In this document: positions 44,800-56,664 of the stretch, in pieces | Position numbering within the stretch: the stretch's first letter is position 1 | Layout of the letters: each line of letters opens with the position of its first letter | NCBI RefSeq assembly: GCF_037042905.1 | Contig: NC_087251.1 | Location: 42,499,373 to 42,563,372, forward strand | DNA length: 64,000 nt | From: Lytechinus pictus | Taxonomy: Eukaryota; Echinodermata; Echinoidea; Temnopleuroida; Toxopneustidae | Reading direction: 5' to 3' | Program-made: the position numbers and the translations under genes | Notes under the pieces: model-generated | The model's database searches: none | What the model saw: the letters and a program-made list of their open reading frames with translations, nothing else | Told to the model about the DNA's origin: nothing

Positions 44800-46600
44800 A
44801 TCGAATTATCGGCCAGTTAGTTTGACATGTATTGTCTGTAAGGTACTTGAATCTTTGATAAGAAAAGTTTTCATGGAACATTTCTATAGAAATGCACTCC
44901 TTTCTCCTCATCAACATGGATTTGTTGTGGGTAAGTCATGGACCACACATTTGTTGGAAGTCATTGATGAATGGACTCGAGTATTAGATGATGGCGGCAC
45001 ATTATTGATGCCATCTACATGGATTTTATGAAGGCTTTTGATACTGTGCCACACCAAAGATTACTGACAAAGCTAGAGGCATATGGTATTCGAGGACATG
45101 TCCATGGGTGGATCAAGGTCTTTTTTCTTGGGCGAAGGGTCAGGAGTCGAACTGGTGTGAAGTCTCAAGTGGTATTCCTCAGGGTAATGTGCTCGGTCCC
45201 TGTCTGTTCTTGGCATACATTGAAGGACAAGCTCACCCCAACAAAAAGTTGATTTGAATAAAAAGAGGAACATCCAACAAGCATAACACTGAAAATTTCA
45301 TAATTTCGCTTAATTTCACAAAACAGCACATGCAGGTCGGTATGCAAATGAGGAGACTGATGACGTCATCCACTCACTATTTCATTTGTATCTTATTATA
45401 TGAAATAAGAAATATTCTAATTTTCTCCACATCGACAAGTGAAACAGAGAATATATGATCCCTCTCTGAACGTGTTGAATTATTATTGTTTAATATTATA
45501 TGGTTTAGTCAAGTTGGTCCTTATTGTCAAATCTGTAAAAAATGAAATATGGTATAATTCAAACAATAAAAAAACACAAAAGAAATAGTGAGTGAGGGAC
45601 ATCATCAACTGTCCCATTTGCATGTCACTGAGTTGTGTATATCACTGTTTTGCGAATAATAAGCGAAAGTTTAAAATGTCATAACTTTCTTATTTTACAT
45701 CCGATTTTCTCCCCCTGAAAATTTTCAGCGTTATGCTCGTTTGATTTTTCTCGATTTATTCAAATCAACATTTTTCTGGGGTGGACTTGACCTTTAATGA
45801 TCTTCCCAATACAATGCAATCAAATATCAAGCTTTTTGCGGATGATACAAAGCTTTATGCCCGCTCGGATCTACCTGCAGGTCTTGTCAGCAACTTCAGA
45901 ATGACCTGTCACTGTTAGAAAGCTGAGCTGAGAAATGGCAACTTCGCTTCCACCCAGACAAGTGTACTATTTTGAAAGTTGGTCGTATGCAGTCTGCATT
46001 TGAATATCACATAGGTAAAGAAGATGACTCTGAACTTCTTAGTGACAGTCAGGTAGAGAGGGACTTGGGTGTACTACTTGATGCACGACTCGATCACCTT
46101 CAAAGACCACATCTCACAAGCTGTCTCTAAATCAAATAAATTGCTGGGTTTAATGAGGAGGTCTTTTGTAAATTTGGATGAAGATACAGTGAAGCTTATG
46201 TGTAAAGGTCTAATACGTCCCGCGTTATTATGGCCGTTCAGTTTGGTCACCTTTTACAATAGGTGATCAGAAACGGCTAGAGAGTGTACAGCGAAGAGCA
46301 ACCAAGCTAATACCTCGACTGAGGAACTTGTCCTATTCAGAGCGACTGCAACACTTAATTGAAACTACCATCTCTTCTACATAGACGTAGAAGAGGAGAT
46401 ATGATAGATGTGTAAGTATAGGCATTATGGTATCTATGACTAGCATAGATCTGCTGGTACGAAGTAAGGAAGGGAGGACTAGAAGCCATTCCCAGAAACT
46501 TGAGAAGCAGTATGCAAGGCTTGCATGATGTAAGGAAGTTCTTCTTTAATTTCAAATCGAGTTATAAGTTCTTGGAGCCACTGGTGTAAATCCGTGTTGA
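44800..46600 (+). pseudogene. LINE reverse transcriptase, broken, with a MITE inside
   Basis: Decayed reverse transcriptase of CR1/Rex-like type, readable in pieces: NYRPVSLTCIVCKVLESLI, SPHQHGFVVGKS, then after a frameshift near 45008 YMDFMKAFDTVPHQRLL, then SSGIPQGNVLGPCLFLAYI just before the MITE (45224-45793), and after it NDLPN, LFADDTKLY, LRFHPDKC, ERDLGVLLD, KDHISQAVSKSNKLLGLM, ERLQHL and RRRRGDMIDV. At least three frameshifts and several stops make it inactive. The 5' part with its endonuclease is missing. It runs opposite to the endonuclease gene at 42382-44648 and is far more damaged, so the two are unlikely to be parts of one element. Confidence 0.9.
45224..45793. mobile_element. 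TTAA foldback MITE, copy 4, inside the reverse transcriptase
   Basis: 570 bp between TTGA (45220-45223, a one-base change from TTAA) and TTAA (45794-45797). Removing it with one TTAA restores the LINE codons GCA TAC ATT AAT GAT CTT (AYINDL), which proves both ends and the target site. It contains ATGCAAAT (45342-45349) and TGACGTCA (45361-45368). Confidence 0.95.
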
Positions 46601-46686
46601 TGGCTGGGGGGGATGACTGAAATATTTTGGCTTTTTTTTTGCAATCATGTTTTTAGATATGCAAGGAATTGTCATTGATATGTCCA

Positions 46687-47863
46687 CAGTGGCGTACCGT
46701 GGGTCACGGCATTGGGGAGGGGGCACCAGCAAAATGTTTGAATCACTGAGTGAGCGCGCTCAGTTGCCAGTTATACTGACCTAATAGAGACACTTTCTGG
46801 ACAATGTCATTAAACGGATATGCATCTCACTGATCAAATAATGCGAGCGCGAAGCGCGAGCTGATTTTTTTTTATATTCACACCTAAAAAGAGACATTAT
46901 AATCAAATTTGTGTAATCATGATAGGTACCTGTCTCGCTAAACAATACGAGCGCGAAGCGCGAGCTGAAGTTTTCGTATATTTTTACCCCAAACAGCGAG
47001 ATTTTGAGGAATATATTTTAGGAATCCATTAAGAGTATGCATATCTCACCATAGTCATCTAATGCGAGTGCCAAGCGCTTGCTGGTTTATAAAAATTACA
47101 TCTGAACACATGAAACACTTTTTGTAGTCATTGCAATGATTATCATACGCATCTCATTAATCAAATATTGCGAGCGCGAAGCGCGAGCTGAAAATTTAGA
47201 CAATTCAGACCTGAAGTGGGGCATTCTAAGGTTTCTTTGTAGGAATTAACTAGGACCATACGTATTTCAATATCCAAATGATGCGAGCGCGAAGCGCGAG
47301 CTGAAAATTTTTGATATTCAGATCAGAAGAAGGGACATTTTAAGGACTGATTATAGGAATTCATGAAGAGCAGACATATCTCACCAATCCACTTATGCAA
47401 ACGTAATCAAGGACAGGAAATGTTTCATATATACGAAGACCTTAACATGGGGCAATCACTTTTTGAGTCATGAAAAAGAAACATATGTCACTACATAAAA
47501 CAATGATAACTCAAGTGCTAGGAAATGTATTTGGTTTATATTGACTTGAAAACGGGATGTTTCAGTACAACAAGATTATATATATCGTTAACAGACAATG
47601 CAAGCACCAGGAACAATGAAGACGTAGGCCCTGGGCAAATTATGTTTCATGAAGTTATGATAAAAATATATCTTATGTAATGTAACATAACATAATTATA
47701 ATATAACATTATAATGAATAATATTTTCTTCTTTCCCACTATACGCTTCTCTTCCTATCTCCCTCTTTTCTCCTTTTCCCCTTTTTCCCGGTTTTTTTTT
47801 TGGTCAGCCGATGGGGGGGGGGCATGTGCCCCCATCCCCCCCCCCCCCGTAGTCACGCCACTG
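46687..47863. mobile_element. hAT-like element with five GC-rich repeats
   Basis: 1177 bp with ends CAGTGGCGTACCGTGGG and, inverted, CCCGTAGTCACGCCACTG. Flanks TATGTCCA (46679-46686) and TATGTACA (47864-47871) match at 7 of 8. GCGAGCGCGAAGCGCGAGC words lie at about 46843, 46949, 47061 (diverged), 47171 and 47283, spaced 106-112 bp. No transposase. Confidence 0.85.
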
Positions 47864-48179
47864 TATGTACATATGGCAAATACCCCTCCAAAATTATTAT
47901 CTTTTTTACCCCATGATTGTTTAATGGTTTTATTAGAGATTACATTAAAAAAGAATTTACATTCCATCTTAGTCCCTTCCCAAAGACCCCAACATTGATG
48001 AATTGGAAGAAACGGGAGTTTCTCTTCAATGTTATAATAAGGACATAAGTATTTCGTTTGGAAATGGTGAACTGGCTCTTTATTTGCATTTTATGATTCA
48101 ATAATATTGTTTTGTTTTTTAAGCGGTATTTCAGGAAGAATTTTCACCAATAAAACAATTATCTCTTGTGATTTTTTTT

Positions 48180-48291
48180 CATTTCTTTCGTAAAAAGTGG
48201 GGGGGGGGCTGTTTGTACAGGCCATCCCCCCCTCCTCGAAAAGTGGGGGGGGGATATATCCCCCCATCCCCCCCGGGATTTACGCCAGTGC
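48180..48291. mobile_element. hAT-like right end with G/C runs
   Basis: G and C runs lead to GGGATTTACGCCAGTG, the inverse of CACTGGCGTAAATCCC. AAAAGTGGGGGGGGG occurs twice. No left end found. Confidence 0.45.
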
Positions 48292-48294
48292 TTG

Positions 48295-49610
48295 GAGCAG
48301 TCTACCAGAAATGTAGATTCATCACCTTCTGTAAATTCCTTTAAAGAATCGGCTTGATAATCACTGGAAGGATATTGCTTTTGTGTACGACTATGAGTAA
48401 TGAATTTTATATCGTACCACATGCCACTTCTAAATCTCCAACATGTCCAAAGCTACCGGGGGCTCTGCCCCATACCCCACGCAGTAGGGGCTCTTCATCT
48501 GTAACCTTCAAAGGGCTCTATAACGCCCCCTGTATGGACCCTTCCTACATTAAGCTTTACGTTCAATCACTGGCTTACGGGGGGTCTTGGTTCCACACCG
48601 AAGGGAAAATAAAGATAATAGGCAATTACGAAATGAGATGAATGGAAAACAATGAAATATTTTATTTGCTTAATATAAAGTGAAAATCTATCAAATAATT
48701 AGAAATTCATTTCAAAAGGCCATTCTTTCGGGCTAGCTTCCCTCGCTGGCGACTTTTTACAAATTTTCCCACATTATTATGTTGTGACCCCTCAAAATAT
48801 TTGTTTCATTACGTAACTGCGTTTAATTAATGTGTTGTGTAAAAGATATATAGGCCTACTGTATATCTGCAATTTGATTAATAATAGCGACAATATGTAA
48901 GGTTTAAAATGGCTTTGATATCAAAGCATAGCACTAGCGGTTTGGCCATGGCCCCAAAAGTTCTACAACCAAGAAAAAAAAAGGAGGAAAGAAAAGTAAA
49001 GAAAAAGTGCAAGATATGATGTTAGGGCCTATTTACTGAATATAATGTCCTAAATGTCTCAAAAAGATTCTCATAAAAAATGTTTTTTTCTCGCTCGCCC
49101 GGGACTTTTATTACGTCGCTCAATAGGGACTTTTATTACACAGATTTTTAGTACTGTGCACTACTTTTTTTTTACTCTTCACGCTACCGCCGCATAGATC
49201 ATCGCGCAAAATGGAATCCTGTTCACTGTGGCGTACAGACAAAAAAAAGGAAGAGAAGGGTGATAAATTATATCATTTTCTGAATACTATTTTAGTATTT
49301 CAAAATCTGTAACAAAAGTTGATTTCTGTAATAGAAATGACAAAATTTTTGCTCGCTCGCAACTTTTTTTGGGAATAAATTCTGCCCGATATGCCATATC
49401 TGGCCCCCTGAATTTGTTTGCCTCATTGCAAAGCTGCATGTTCATACCATGATTATGACCGGGAAATGTTTCGTTACGCCCCTGCTCCAATTGTTCTTTC
49501 CTCTTCCTCCCTCCCCCCCCCCTTTTTTTTTTTTTTGGGGGGGGGGGAGAGGGGGTCCAGTACGTGCTCACATCCCCATCTATGCGCCATCTTAAGTGCA
49601 TACTTATTTA
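48295..49610. other. No gene recognised
   Basis: It contains a GC-richer block (48440-48600, GGGGGCTCTGCCCCATACCCC) with no coding match, and scattered CTCGCTCGC words (49090, 49350) that recall the hAT repeats. G/C runs at 49510-49552. Confidence 0.45.
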
Positions 49611-49611
49611 C

Positions 49612-49881
49612 TAGTCTGCTGTTCAAACCCTTCACTCGAGTTAAGGGTCTGAATGTGCAGCCTACTCTTGCCTTATTTACTGAAGGCCCTCTCGCTCAGG
49701 ATGGAAACAGCAAGTTTTATGTGTGCTAGTCTTTGCGTGGATCTGGAGACACACTTGCTGATCAAAGTTTCAATCAGGGTCTGTGTCTGCAGACTAAACA
49801 TCAAGTTTTGAATATGCTAGTATTTGCGTGGAGACACACCTGCTGATCAAAGTTTCAATCTGGGTCTGTGCCTGCAGACTA
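49612..49881. mobile_element. TAGTCTGC MITE, copy 3, with 9-10-bp duplication
   Basis: 270 bp with ends TAGTCTGCTG and CTGCAGACTA. ACTTATTTAC stands directly on both sides (right end shares one A). The right half is duplicated inside the element: GAGACACAC.TGCTGATCAAAG...CTGCAGACTA occurs twice, which makes this copy longer than those at 15882 and 27032. Confidence 0.9.
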
Positions 49882-49914
49882 CTTATTTACCTTGATAAGA
49901 ACTTCATGATACAT

Positions 49915-50025
49915 GTAGTAATGGTGATGATGGTGATAATGATGATAATAATGATAATAACAATAAACACTAATGATGATATTGATAACAATGATGATGA
50001 TGATGATGATAATAATACGATTTTC
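49915..50025 (+). repeat. (GAT)n-like microsatellite
   Basis: GATGATGATGAT interrupted by AAT and AAC words. Confidence 0.85.
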
Positions 50026-50029
50026 TATA

Positions 50030-50840
50030 GCTCAGCCACTTTAAAAATATACTCGTCCGTCATGTGTTTTGATGCAAAATAACATACTATAGCAGTAATA
50101 TAATTTTTTTGGGGGGAATTCGGTACTTCTCAGGCCAACATATATCCAGGAAATTCCACCGGGTCAATGATCGAAACCACCCCCTCCCCCCCTTTTTTTT
50201 TTTTTTGCTAGCTAATCGATATCATACATGTTTACAAGTATAGACCTATATATACTGTAGGTCCTACATTCTTGGACTATGCATAAAACTCACCATATCC
50301 TCTGTGTTCCAAGTCATTCTGAGATTCCTTATTTGGATATGAAATACTGACATAGGTGTTCGGGAGTAGAAATATCGCCTTGGGTTTCCAATGCGTGCCC
50401 TTTCCATGGGCCATATTGAGATTCACACAACACAGTGATTCACAATACAGTGATTCTGTCCCGGGATTCTGACAAGTTTTTTTATTATGTTTGGACGCCC
50501 ACGAATATCAGGAACTCCCTGCGAATATCAAACAGAAAGTGCAGGTCCGTGCACAAACATACCCACAATGTACACAGCTTTATACCATCTCTAAAATGAT
50601 ATAAGCAGCTAGTACAAGTTGACAATATTTCCTGCCAAACTTGTTTTTCCTCAATTGAAGTGGGCGGAGTCCTGTATCTAACATTGCGCAACAGGGGGCC
50701 TATATACCGTGTCTTGTATTTCCGGATGCCATGCAGTGCTTCGATTTCATGACTTTATTGCCTTGTATGTAAATTGAAATATACGGCACCAAAACCCATA
50801 TTATATTACAGGCCTACATGCAAGATCGCTCCCAATGTCA
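50030..50840. other. No gene recognised
   Basis: AT-rich with C/T runs at 50185-50207; no exon supported. Confidence 0.45.
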
Positions 50841-50844
50841 GTTG

Positions 50845-51060
50845 GATAGTTCAAGTTTCAAGTTTCAAAATTTATTGATCAAAATCCACACATAATGGAT
50901 CGATCATTCTCAATTTTACAAACAAACACTTATGTTGCTTATATTGACAATTACAGTGAGACACAAAGTTACAAATCAAATATACAAATATATAAATAAA
51001 TATAAATACGAAATGCAGAGAGAGAGATATAGAGAGAGAAATATAGAGGGCCCCTTACAG
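50845..51060 (-). mobile_element. Probable LINE 3' end
   Basis: On the plus strand TTCAAGTTTCAAGTTTCAAAATTTATTGATCAAAA begins an AT-rich block. Read on the minus strand this is a 3' UTR ending in a (TTGAAAC)n-like tail. No coding part. Confidence 0.45.
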
Positions 51061-51714
51061 ATAGCAGTTATAGAAACATTAAAAATACTGAGGTCACATT
51101 CTTGAAAAATTATGGTTAACAATTTTCATGTTGAACCCTAAAACATATTCGATACGTATTCAAATCAATAATTGACCTCTTATAGCATAGGTAAAATTAT
51201 ATGGTTTTTTTGGCACGATTTTTAAATATGTAAATTATACTAAGCTCAAATCAAATTAAATATATTTTAATAAAACAGCCTATCAAAAGGATGATAATTA
51301 TCACGGGTGGGAGGAGTGAGAGTCTGCAGTGCGGGGCAGGAGCCCCATCACATCCCTAAATAAAATAAAGGTTGCAAAGGAAAAATGTTTTTCAATTTTA
51401 AGACTCGGAAATAAACAGAAATATCGTAGTTAAATCGTTTATAATACTGGTTGACGCTCAAATGGTATAATAATTCAAAATAACTAAGATTTGCTGATGA
51501 ATATTTGAAGAGGAACAACAATGACGTAGCATAATTTCATTATAGTGACACCGTAGGAAGCTTGGAGAGAAAAGTAACATAATAACAATAATGACAACTA
51601 AGCCTTTACCAGACTAACAGCAAAATCTAAAGGTTTAGTTTTTATCTCTTATCCCTATTCAGGTGAAAAACAAATATGGTTAAGGGTGATTATGAAGTCA
51701 TTACTTATTATTTT

Positions 51715-52075
51715 CTAAAAGCTCCAGACGTTTATAAATAAATAATAATAAATAATAAAGAGTATTTCTAAAGCGCCAAATCCACATTAATTATGTGCTC
51801 AAGGCGTTATCACACATTGCACTAAATTACGTTTAACTCTATTTTGGAGTTTGACATCATTAGTTTAAATTTCTCTTTGTTGTTTAAGCTTTGGAAATCG
51901 GGTAGTATGTCATGTAATTTAGAATATAATTCCAGCCTGGGATCATGTTTAATAGCTCCATGCTGGGATCATTTAAACATGAGCAGGTGTCAAGGAAGTG
52001 AAGTTCATCCTCTACACCAGACTTGCATAGAGGACACATTCTTTCTTCTGGTTTCAGTTTCTTGTATCGCTATAG
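51715..52075 (-). pseudogene. LINE C-terminal fragment with Cys motif and tail
   Basis: On the minus strand from about 52070: KLKPEERMCPLCKSGVEDEL, HFLDTC, then after a frameshift LNNKEKFKLMMSNSKIE. CP.C..GVEDE.HFL..C is the zinc-knuckle-like C-terminus of several LINE clades. It ends in a 3' UTR with GGCGCTTTAGAAATACT and an (ATTATT)n tail at 51738-51762. The catalytic part is lost. Confidence 0.8.
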
Positions 52076-52125
52076 GCCGGATTGAGGCCGGCTTTGCCCC
52101 CCTCCCGCGGATCAGCCAGTGGATT

Positions 52126-52445
52126 AAAGGGTACTCCAGGCTGAAAATAATGTGATTCGAACAGATAAAGAAAAAACAGACAAACAAAACACTGAAACCC
52201 TTATCAAAATCGGACAAGGAATAACAAAGTTATAAAAATATTTGCAGTGAGAAATCTGATGATGTCATATCCCCATTGTTCTTTTGTATTTTATTACATT
52301 ATATTGTGTTTCTTTTCTTCAAATTTTGTCCTCCAATAATTAAAAAAATTGATTGACCATAGATTTATTGCATTAGATATTTATTACTGCAAGTCTGCAA
52401 CTCATTATTATATAAGGGAGATTATCAAACACACATGTATAAAAT
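52126..52445 (+). mobile_element. Second TTAA foldback family, truncated
   Basis: Starts GGATTAAAGGGTACTCCAGGC and continues AGAAAAAACAGACAAACAAA, ACACTGAAAC, ATCAAAATCGGACAAGG, AATAACAAAGTTATAAAAAT. The layout and several words parallel the main TTAA MITE (ATCAAAATCGGATGTAAAAT, AAGAAAGTTATGA). The right half is missing. It ends ~35 bp before a copy of the main family. Confidence 0.6.
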
Positions 52446-52477
52446 GTGAAATAGTTATGATTTCATGTAATATTTAA

Positions 52478-53048
52478 AGGTCAAGTCCATCCCATAAAAA
52501 TGCTGGTTTGTATTGATAAAGAAAAATCATAAAACCTAGCATTAAAAACTTTCATCCAAATTGCATGTGAAATAAGAAATTTTCACAAAACAATTATATG
52601 CACCACTTAGTGCTATGCAAATAATAGAGTCAATGATGTCCCTCACTCACTGTTTCTTTTGTTTTTACTGTTTAAATTATACAATATTTCATTTTTTTAC
52701 AGATTTGGCAGTAATGGCCAACTTGACTGAACCACAAAATGTTTAAATAATTGTATTCCACGTTTCATGGAGGAATAGGATTGAAATATATTTCGTATTT
52801 TGTATTATAAAATACAAAAGAAATACTATAGTGATCGAGTGCGGGAGTGAGTGATGTCATCACTTCCCTAATTTGCATACCGTCCAGGGTGTGCATATAA
52901 CTGTTTTGTGAAATTAAGCGAAACTTAAAATGGCACAACTTTCTTATTTCACATCCCGGCGATTTAGATAAAATGTTCAGTGTTTGTGGTTGTTGCATAT
53001 TTCCCTTTATTTATTCAAATTAAAATTTTGTTGGGGTAGACTTGTCCT
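52478..53048. mobile_element. TTAA foldback MITE, copy 5
   Basis: 571 bp from TTAA (52474-52477) to TTGA (53049-53052, one change). More diverged than copies 2-4. The CRE is mutated (TGATGTCA). Confidence 0.9.
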
Positions 53049-53052
53049 TTGA

Positions 53053-54009
53053 GAAAAAGAAAAGTGGAGACATGATCGACATGCATCAGCCCACATACAT
53101 GACATAATAAATATTCACGACGACGTGCATATAATTGTTTTCACAAAATAGTGCTGAACTTTAAAATTCAATAACTTGTCAGATTATCCGATTATTATGA
53201 AATTTTAAGCATTTTTGCATTGTGATTTTTTTCTCTACTTATTTAGATATATACTGTATGTAATTATTTTTAAGCCCGGATTACACCTTTCATAACAATA
53301 AAACGAAAATATTATATGATAATGAATACAATAGCAATAATAAAAATGATCATGATGATGATGGTGATAATAATAATAATAATAACAACAACAATAATGA
53401 TTATTATTATTATAACACTATAATGAAACAATAACTATAATGATAATCATAAAAATGATTATGACATTTATTTCTTCTCTTTTTTGCCCTTTTTATATCG
53501 CTTTGTTTCTGATTTTCTGTTTTCTTAATTTCTAGATCTCGATGTGCATATACTGCGAGACATAATATGCAGCAGGTTCTTTTCCTTCTTCTACCACCCT
53601 CTTTTATTCCCCCCCCCCCCCGGCCTTCTCCCTTCTCACCGACGAGCGTGCGAGCCGACTGATGAAGAATATTAACATGAAAAAAAAAGACCGAACATCG
53701 GGGGGGGGGGGGGGGTGACAGCCCCAAATAGAAATGTCTAGAGGCTGCTTGCCTCTTTGTTGTTTGATAACATTCTGAAGCCCTTGAACCTTACCTTTGT
53801 TGTTTTGGAAGCCACTATTAAATATATATTTATGTCGAATTATTAAGGTGATTTTTATCGCTTGTTTGATTTTACCAAAATTATGGATGTAAGATGGTAC
53901 CGTTACTTAAAGCGAATGACGAACCTTATTTCAATTTCAGACTAACGGACCTTCGGAATAACGAACCTCGTTTCATTCTTGGAAAGACGAAAGTTTGAAT
54001 TAAAAAATA
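53053..54009. other. No gene recognised; microsatellite and G/C runs
   Basis: (AAT)/(GAT) microsatellite at 53335-53415, C run at 53609-53622, G run at 53700-53716. No coding sequence supported. Confidence 0.5.
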
Positions 54010-54011
54010 TA

Positions 54012-54610
54012 CAGTGCGTATCAAAACAGTTTACACTTAGAAAATATTGCAGTAGAATTATATATTTGTAATATCCTGAAGCTTTTCCCACGATTAAACA
54101 TTGATCAAATGACGATATTATCGAAAAATGTTGACATATATTGTTGGGAGCTAATAGTGAATGGATGAGAAAGACTGGAGATGTCTGAAATAAACTTTTG
54201 TTTACATTCAGTTATGTCTTCAGATCCAGACGGCACAAAAAGGGTAAAGGTTATGCTTACCCCCAGTTGAAATGTTAGTATGGGTGGCAAAGTTATTGTT
54301 ATAAAATGTTTGAATTTATCTGTTTTATTTCATTTTGCTAAAAATGCGAAATGTATGAGAAAATGTACCGCACGGTCCGTTTGTTTTCGCCTTATTTCCT
54401 TGACACAGCGTGAAAATGAGCATATCTGCGCAAACCGATTTCTGCGATCTTTACAGAACTGATGGACGTGTGCTCATCACTCTGTCGACATTTTTACTTT
54501 CATTTGATAGATGAGACCCAAGAATATATGTGAAAAAAATATCCCCATGTTGTATATTTTTCAATTCCCAAGACTTTTTCAGAGTGTAAACTTTTTATTG
54601 ATACGCACTG
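54012..54610. mobile_element. Tc1/mariner-like element, 599 bp
   Basis: Ends CAGTGCGTATCAAAACAG.TTTACACT and, inverted, AGTGTAAACTTTTTATTGATACGCACTG, flanked by TA on both sides (54010-54011, 54611-54612). The inverted ends are ~28 bp with small indels. There is no transposase; the 61-codon frames inside are not convincing. TA target sites and CAGTG ends fit Tc1/mariner. Confidence 0.85.
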
Positions 54611-54656
54611 TATATTCGGAATAATGAATCTTCTGGACAATGCCACAAATTAATGT

Positions 54657-55253
54657 TCCGATGTCCACCCCTGAAAGCGTTGATTTGAATCGATATAGAA
54701 AAAAGAAAACAGCTAGCATAAGCGCTAAAAATTTCATCAAAGTCGGATGTAAAATACGAAAGTTGTGACATTTCGAAGTTTCGAGTATTTTTCACCAAAA
54801 AATTATATGCACACTCAGTGACATGCAAATGAGACAGTCGATGATGTCCCTCAGGCTCACTATTTCTTTGATTTTTATTGCTTGAATTATACAATATTTA
54901 ATTTTTTACAGATTTGACAAGAAGGACCAAATTGACAGAGACATAAATTATAGAACCTTGCTAATTCTACATGTTCAGGGAGTTGTTTCACTTGACAATG
55001 AGGAAAAAATTAGAATATTTCAGAATACAAAAGAAATAGTGAGTGGATGACGTCACCAGTCTCCTCATTTGCATACTGAACAAGATGTGCATATAACTGT
55101 TTTTTTTTATCAAGCGAAACTTTAGAATGTCATAACTTTCGTATTTTACTTCCGATTTTGATGAAATTTTCAGTGTTATGCTTGTTGCATTTATTTATCT
55201 CTTTTTCTTTAAATCAACTTTTTGTTGGGGTGGACTTGTCTTGTTCTTTAACC
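54657..55253. mobile_element. TTAA foldback MITE, copy 6 (diverged)
   Basis: The left end is decayed (GATGTCCACCCCTGAAAGCG); the right end GGGGTGGACTTGTC has a small duplication before TTTAA. TGACGTCA at 55048-55055 and ATTTGCAT at 55067-55074 are intact. Confidence 0.85.
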
Positions 55254-55259
55254 CCGTCA

Positions 55260-55400
55260 TTCCAACAAATCCAATTTGTTTTAACTTTTTTTGAAACTGT
55301 TAAAACCTTTTAAACAACTTGTTTAAAAATTTTAAACAATATTTGTTAGATTGACGGGCTAAACAACGTACTTAAAATTTTAAACAGCGTTTTTTACAGT
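55260..55400. repeat. TTTAAACA repeat, related to 6462-6625
   Basis: Repeated TTTTAAACAA words in both orientations, ending AAATTTTAAACAGCGTTTTTT and ACAGTGT. Confidence 0.55.
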
Positions 55401-56655
55401 GTGGAAAAGACACAGAAGTGTATGACCGTTTTGTCGGCCGTATATTGCTGCCCTCTACGTTGGTTGGTTGCAAGATGCCTGCAATGCACAACAAATCAAT
55501 GACAAGTTTCAAAGAAAACGCGGGAGGAGGAAGTTCCCTAATTCATCTTTGCTAAACTCTACATTAACCTTCTTCAGGATCAGGTTTGTTAATTAATCGT
55601 ATTCAAAGAAAAGTAGGGAATCTAATCGATGCCGATTGTATACATTTTAACAATTTTTATTACTTTCCATGACCATGATGATGACAGATTCTTGATTGGA
55701 AAATTCGACATCGACTCTGCGCGAGTCAGCTCGGTCCCAGACGTACACTTTCAAGTTAGTTGCCCATGCTGTCTGTAGTGGTTTCTCGAGACTTGAGTTG
55801 AGTTGAATGAAATGAAACCACCCTCCTCCTCATCTGAGTCCAAGGATTCCTAGCTCCTGGCCAGGGGCAGGGCCAGTGTCATGGTCAAGTTGGCCTTGTT
55901 CATGGTTATTCTACTTTTTCATGGTTAAAAGGCTACAGTAATAATATTGACTTGTGCATCACTACTGCATGCATGTTGCCAGGAAAAAATCATTTAGATT
56001 TACTAACGAGTAACGTATGCTTACTCTCGGCCACGGAGCTAGGGGCGCTAGTGTAGTTTCGCACCTCCCCGTTTAATCTCACCCTAAATAATTCACAACC
56101 TAAAATACTTGCATCTGATCCTCCAAAGTCCAGTAGAAGTTGAATATTTGCCGTTTTGACACTTTTTTTTACAAAGTTTTACACCTATTTCGGAATCACT
56201 CGGTCGCTTGAAGCTCAGCGCTGCACATAAGCAGTCGGTACGCGTACAGTACGTACCACCTAGTGAAGTGCAAGAAGAGCGAGTTTTTCTATGGTATCTT
56301 CAAAAAGATTTTTCCCCCTCTTTCAGCTTGCACCAAGTATTACGGTAGTGGTTGTGCAGAGTGGTTGATGTTTGTTGTGTGAAGGTGTGTGTGGGGTGTG
56401 CGTGTGTGTGCTTGTTTGAATGAAATAAGAAATGTGAAAAATGTGAATACACGTAGATTTAGCGATGAAATAAGAAATAATAATGTAGAGCCTTGTTTTG
56501 AACTCTAGGTCAGAGAACTTTCCTTCAGTTTACAATTGTATGCTATGTTGATTTCATGCTAGTAGATTACATTTTTCAATTTTTCACATGCCGTACCATC
56601 TCCATCCATACCACCTGGGACATGCAATGTACATTTCATCCTTTTGTTTGCATGC
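55401..56655. other. No gene recognised
   Basis: Slightly GC-richer than average around 55690-55900 and 56200-56290, with a GT-rich run at 56375-56415. I could not support an exon on either strand. Confidence 0.4.
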
Positions 56656-56664
56656 GCATACACT

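Noticed and set aside
42382-46600. Endonuclease gene and reverse transcriptase fragment as one LINE
   Set aside because: They lie on opposite strands, differ greatly in decay, and the endonuclease has an intron and its own stop.
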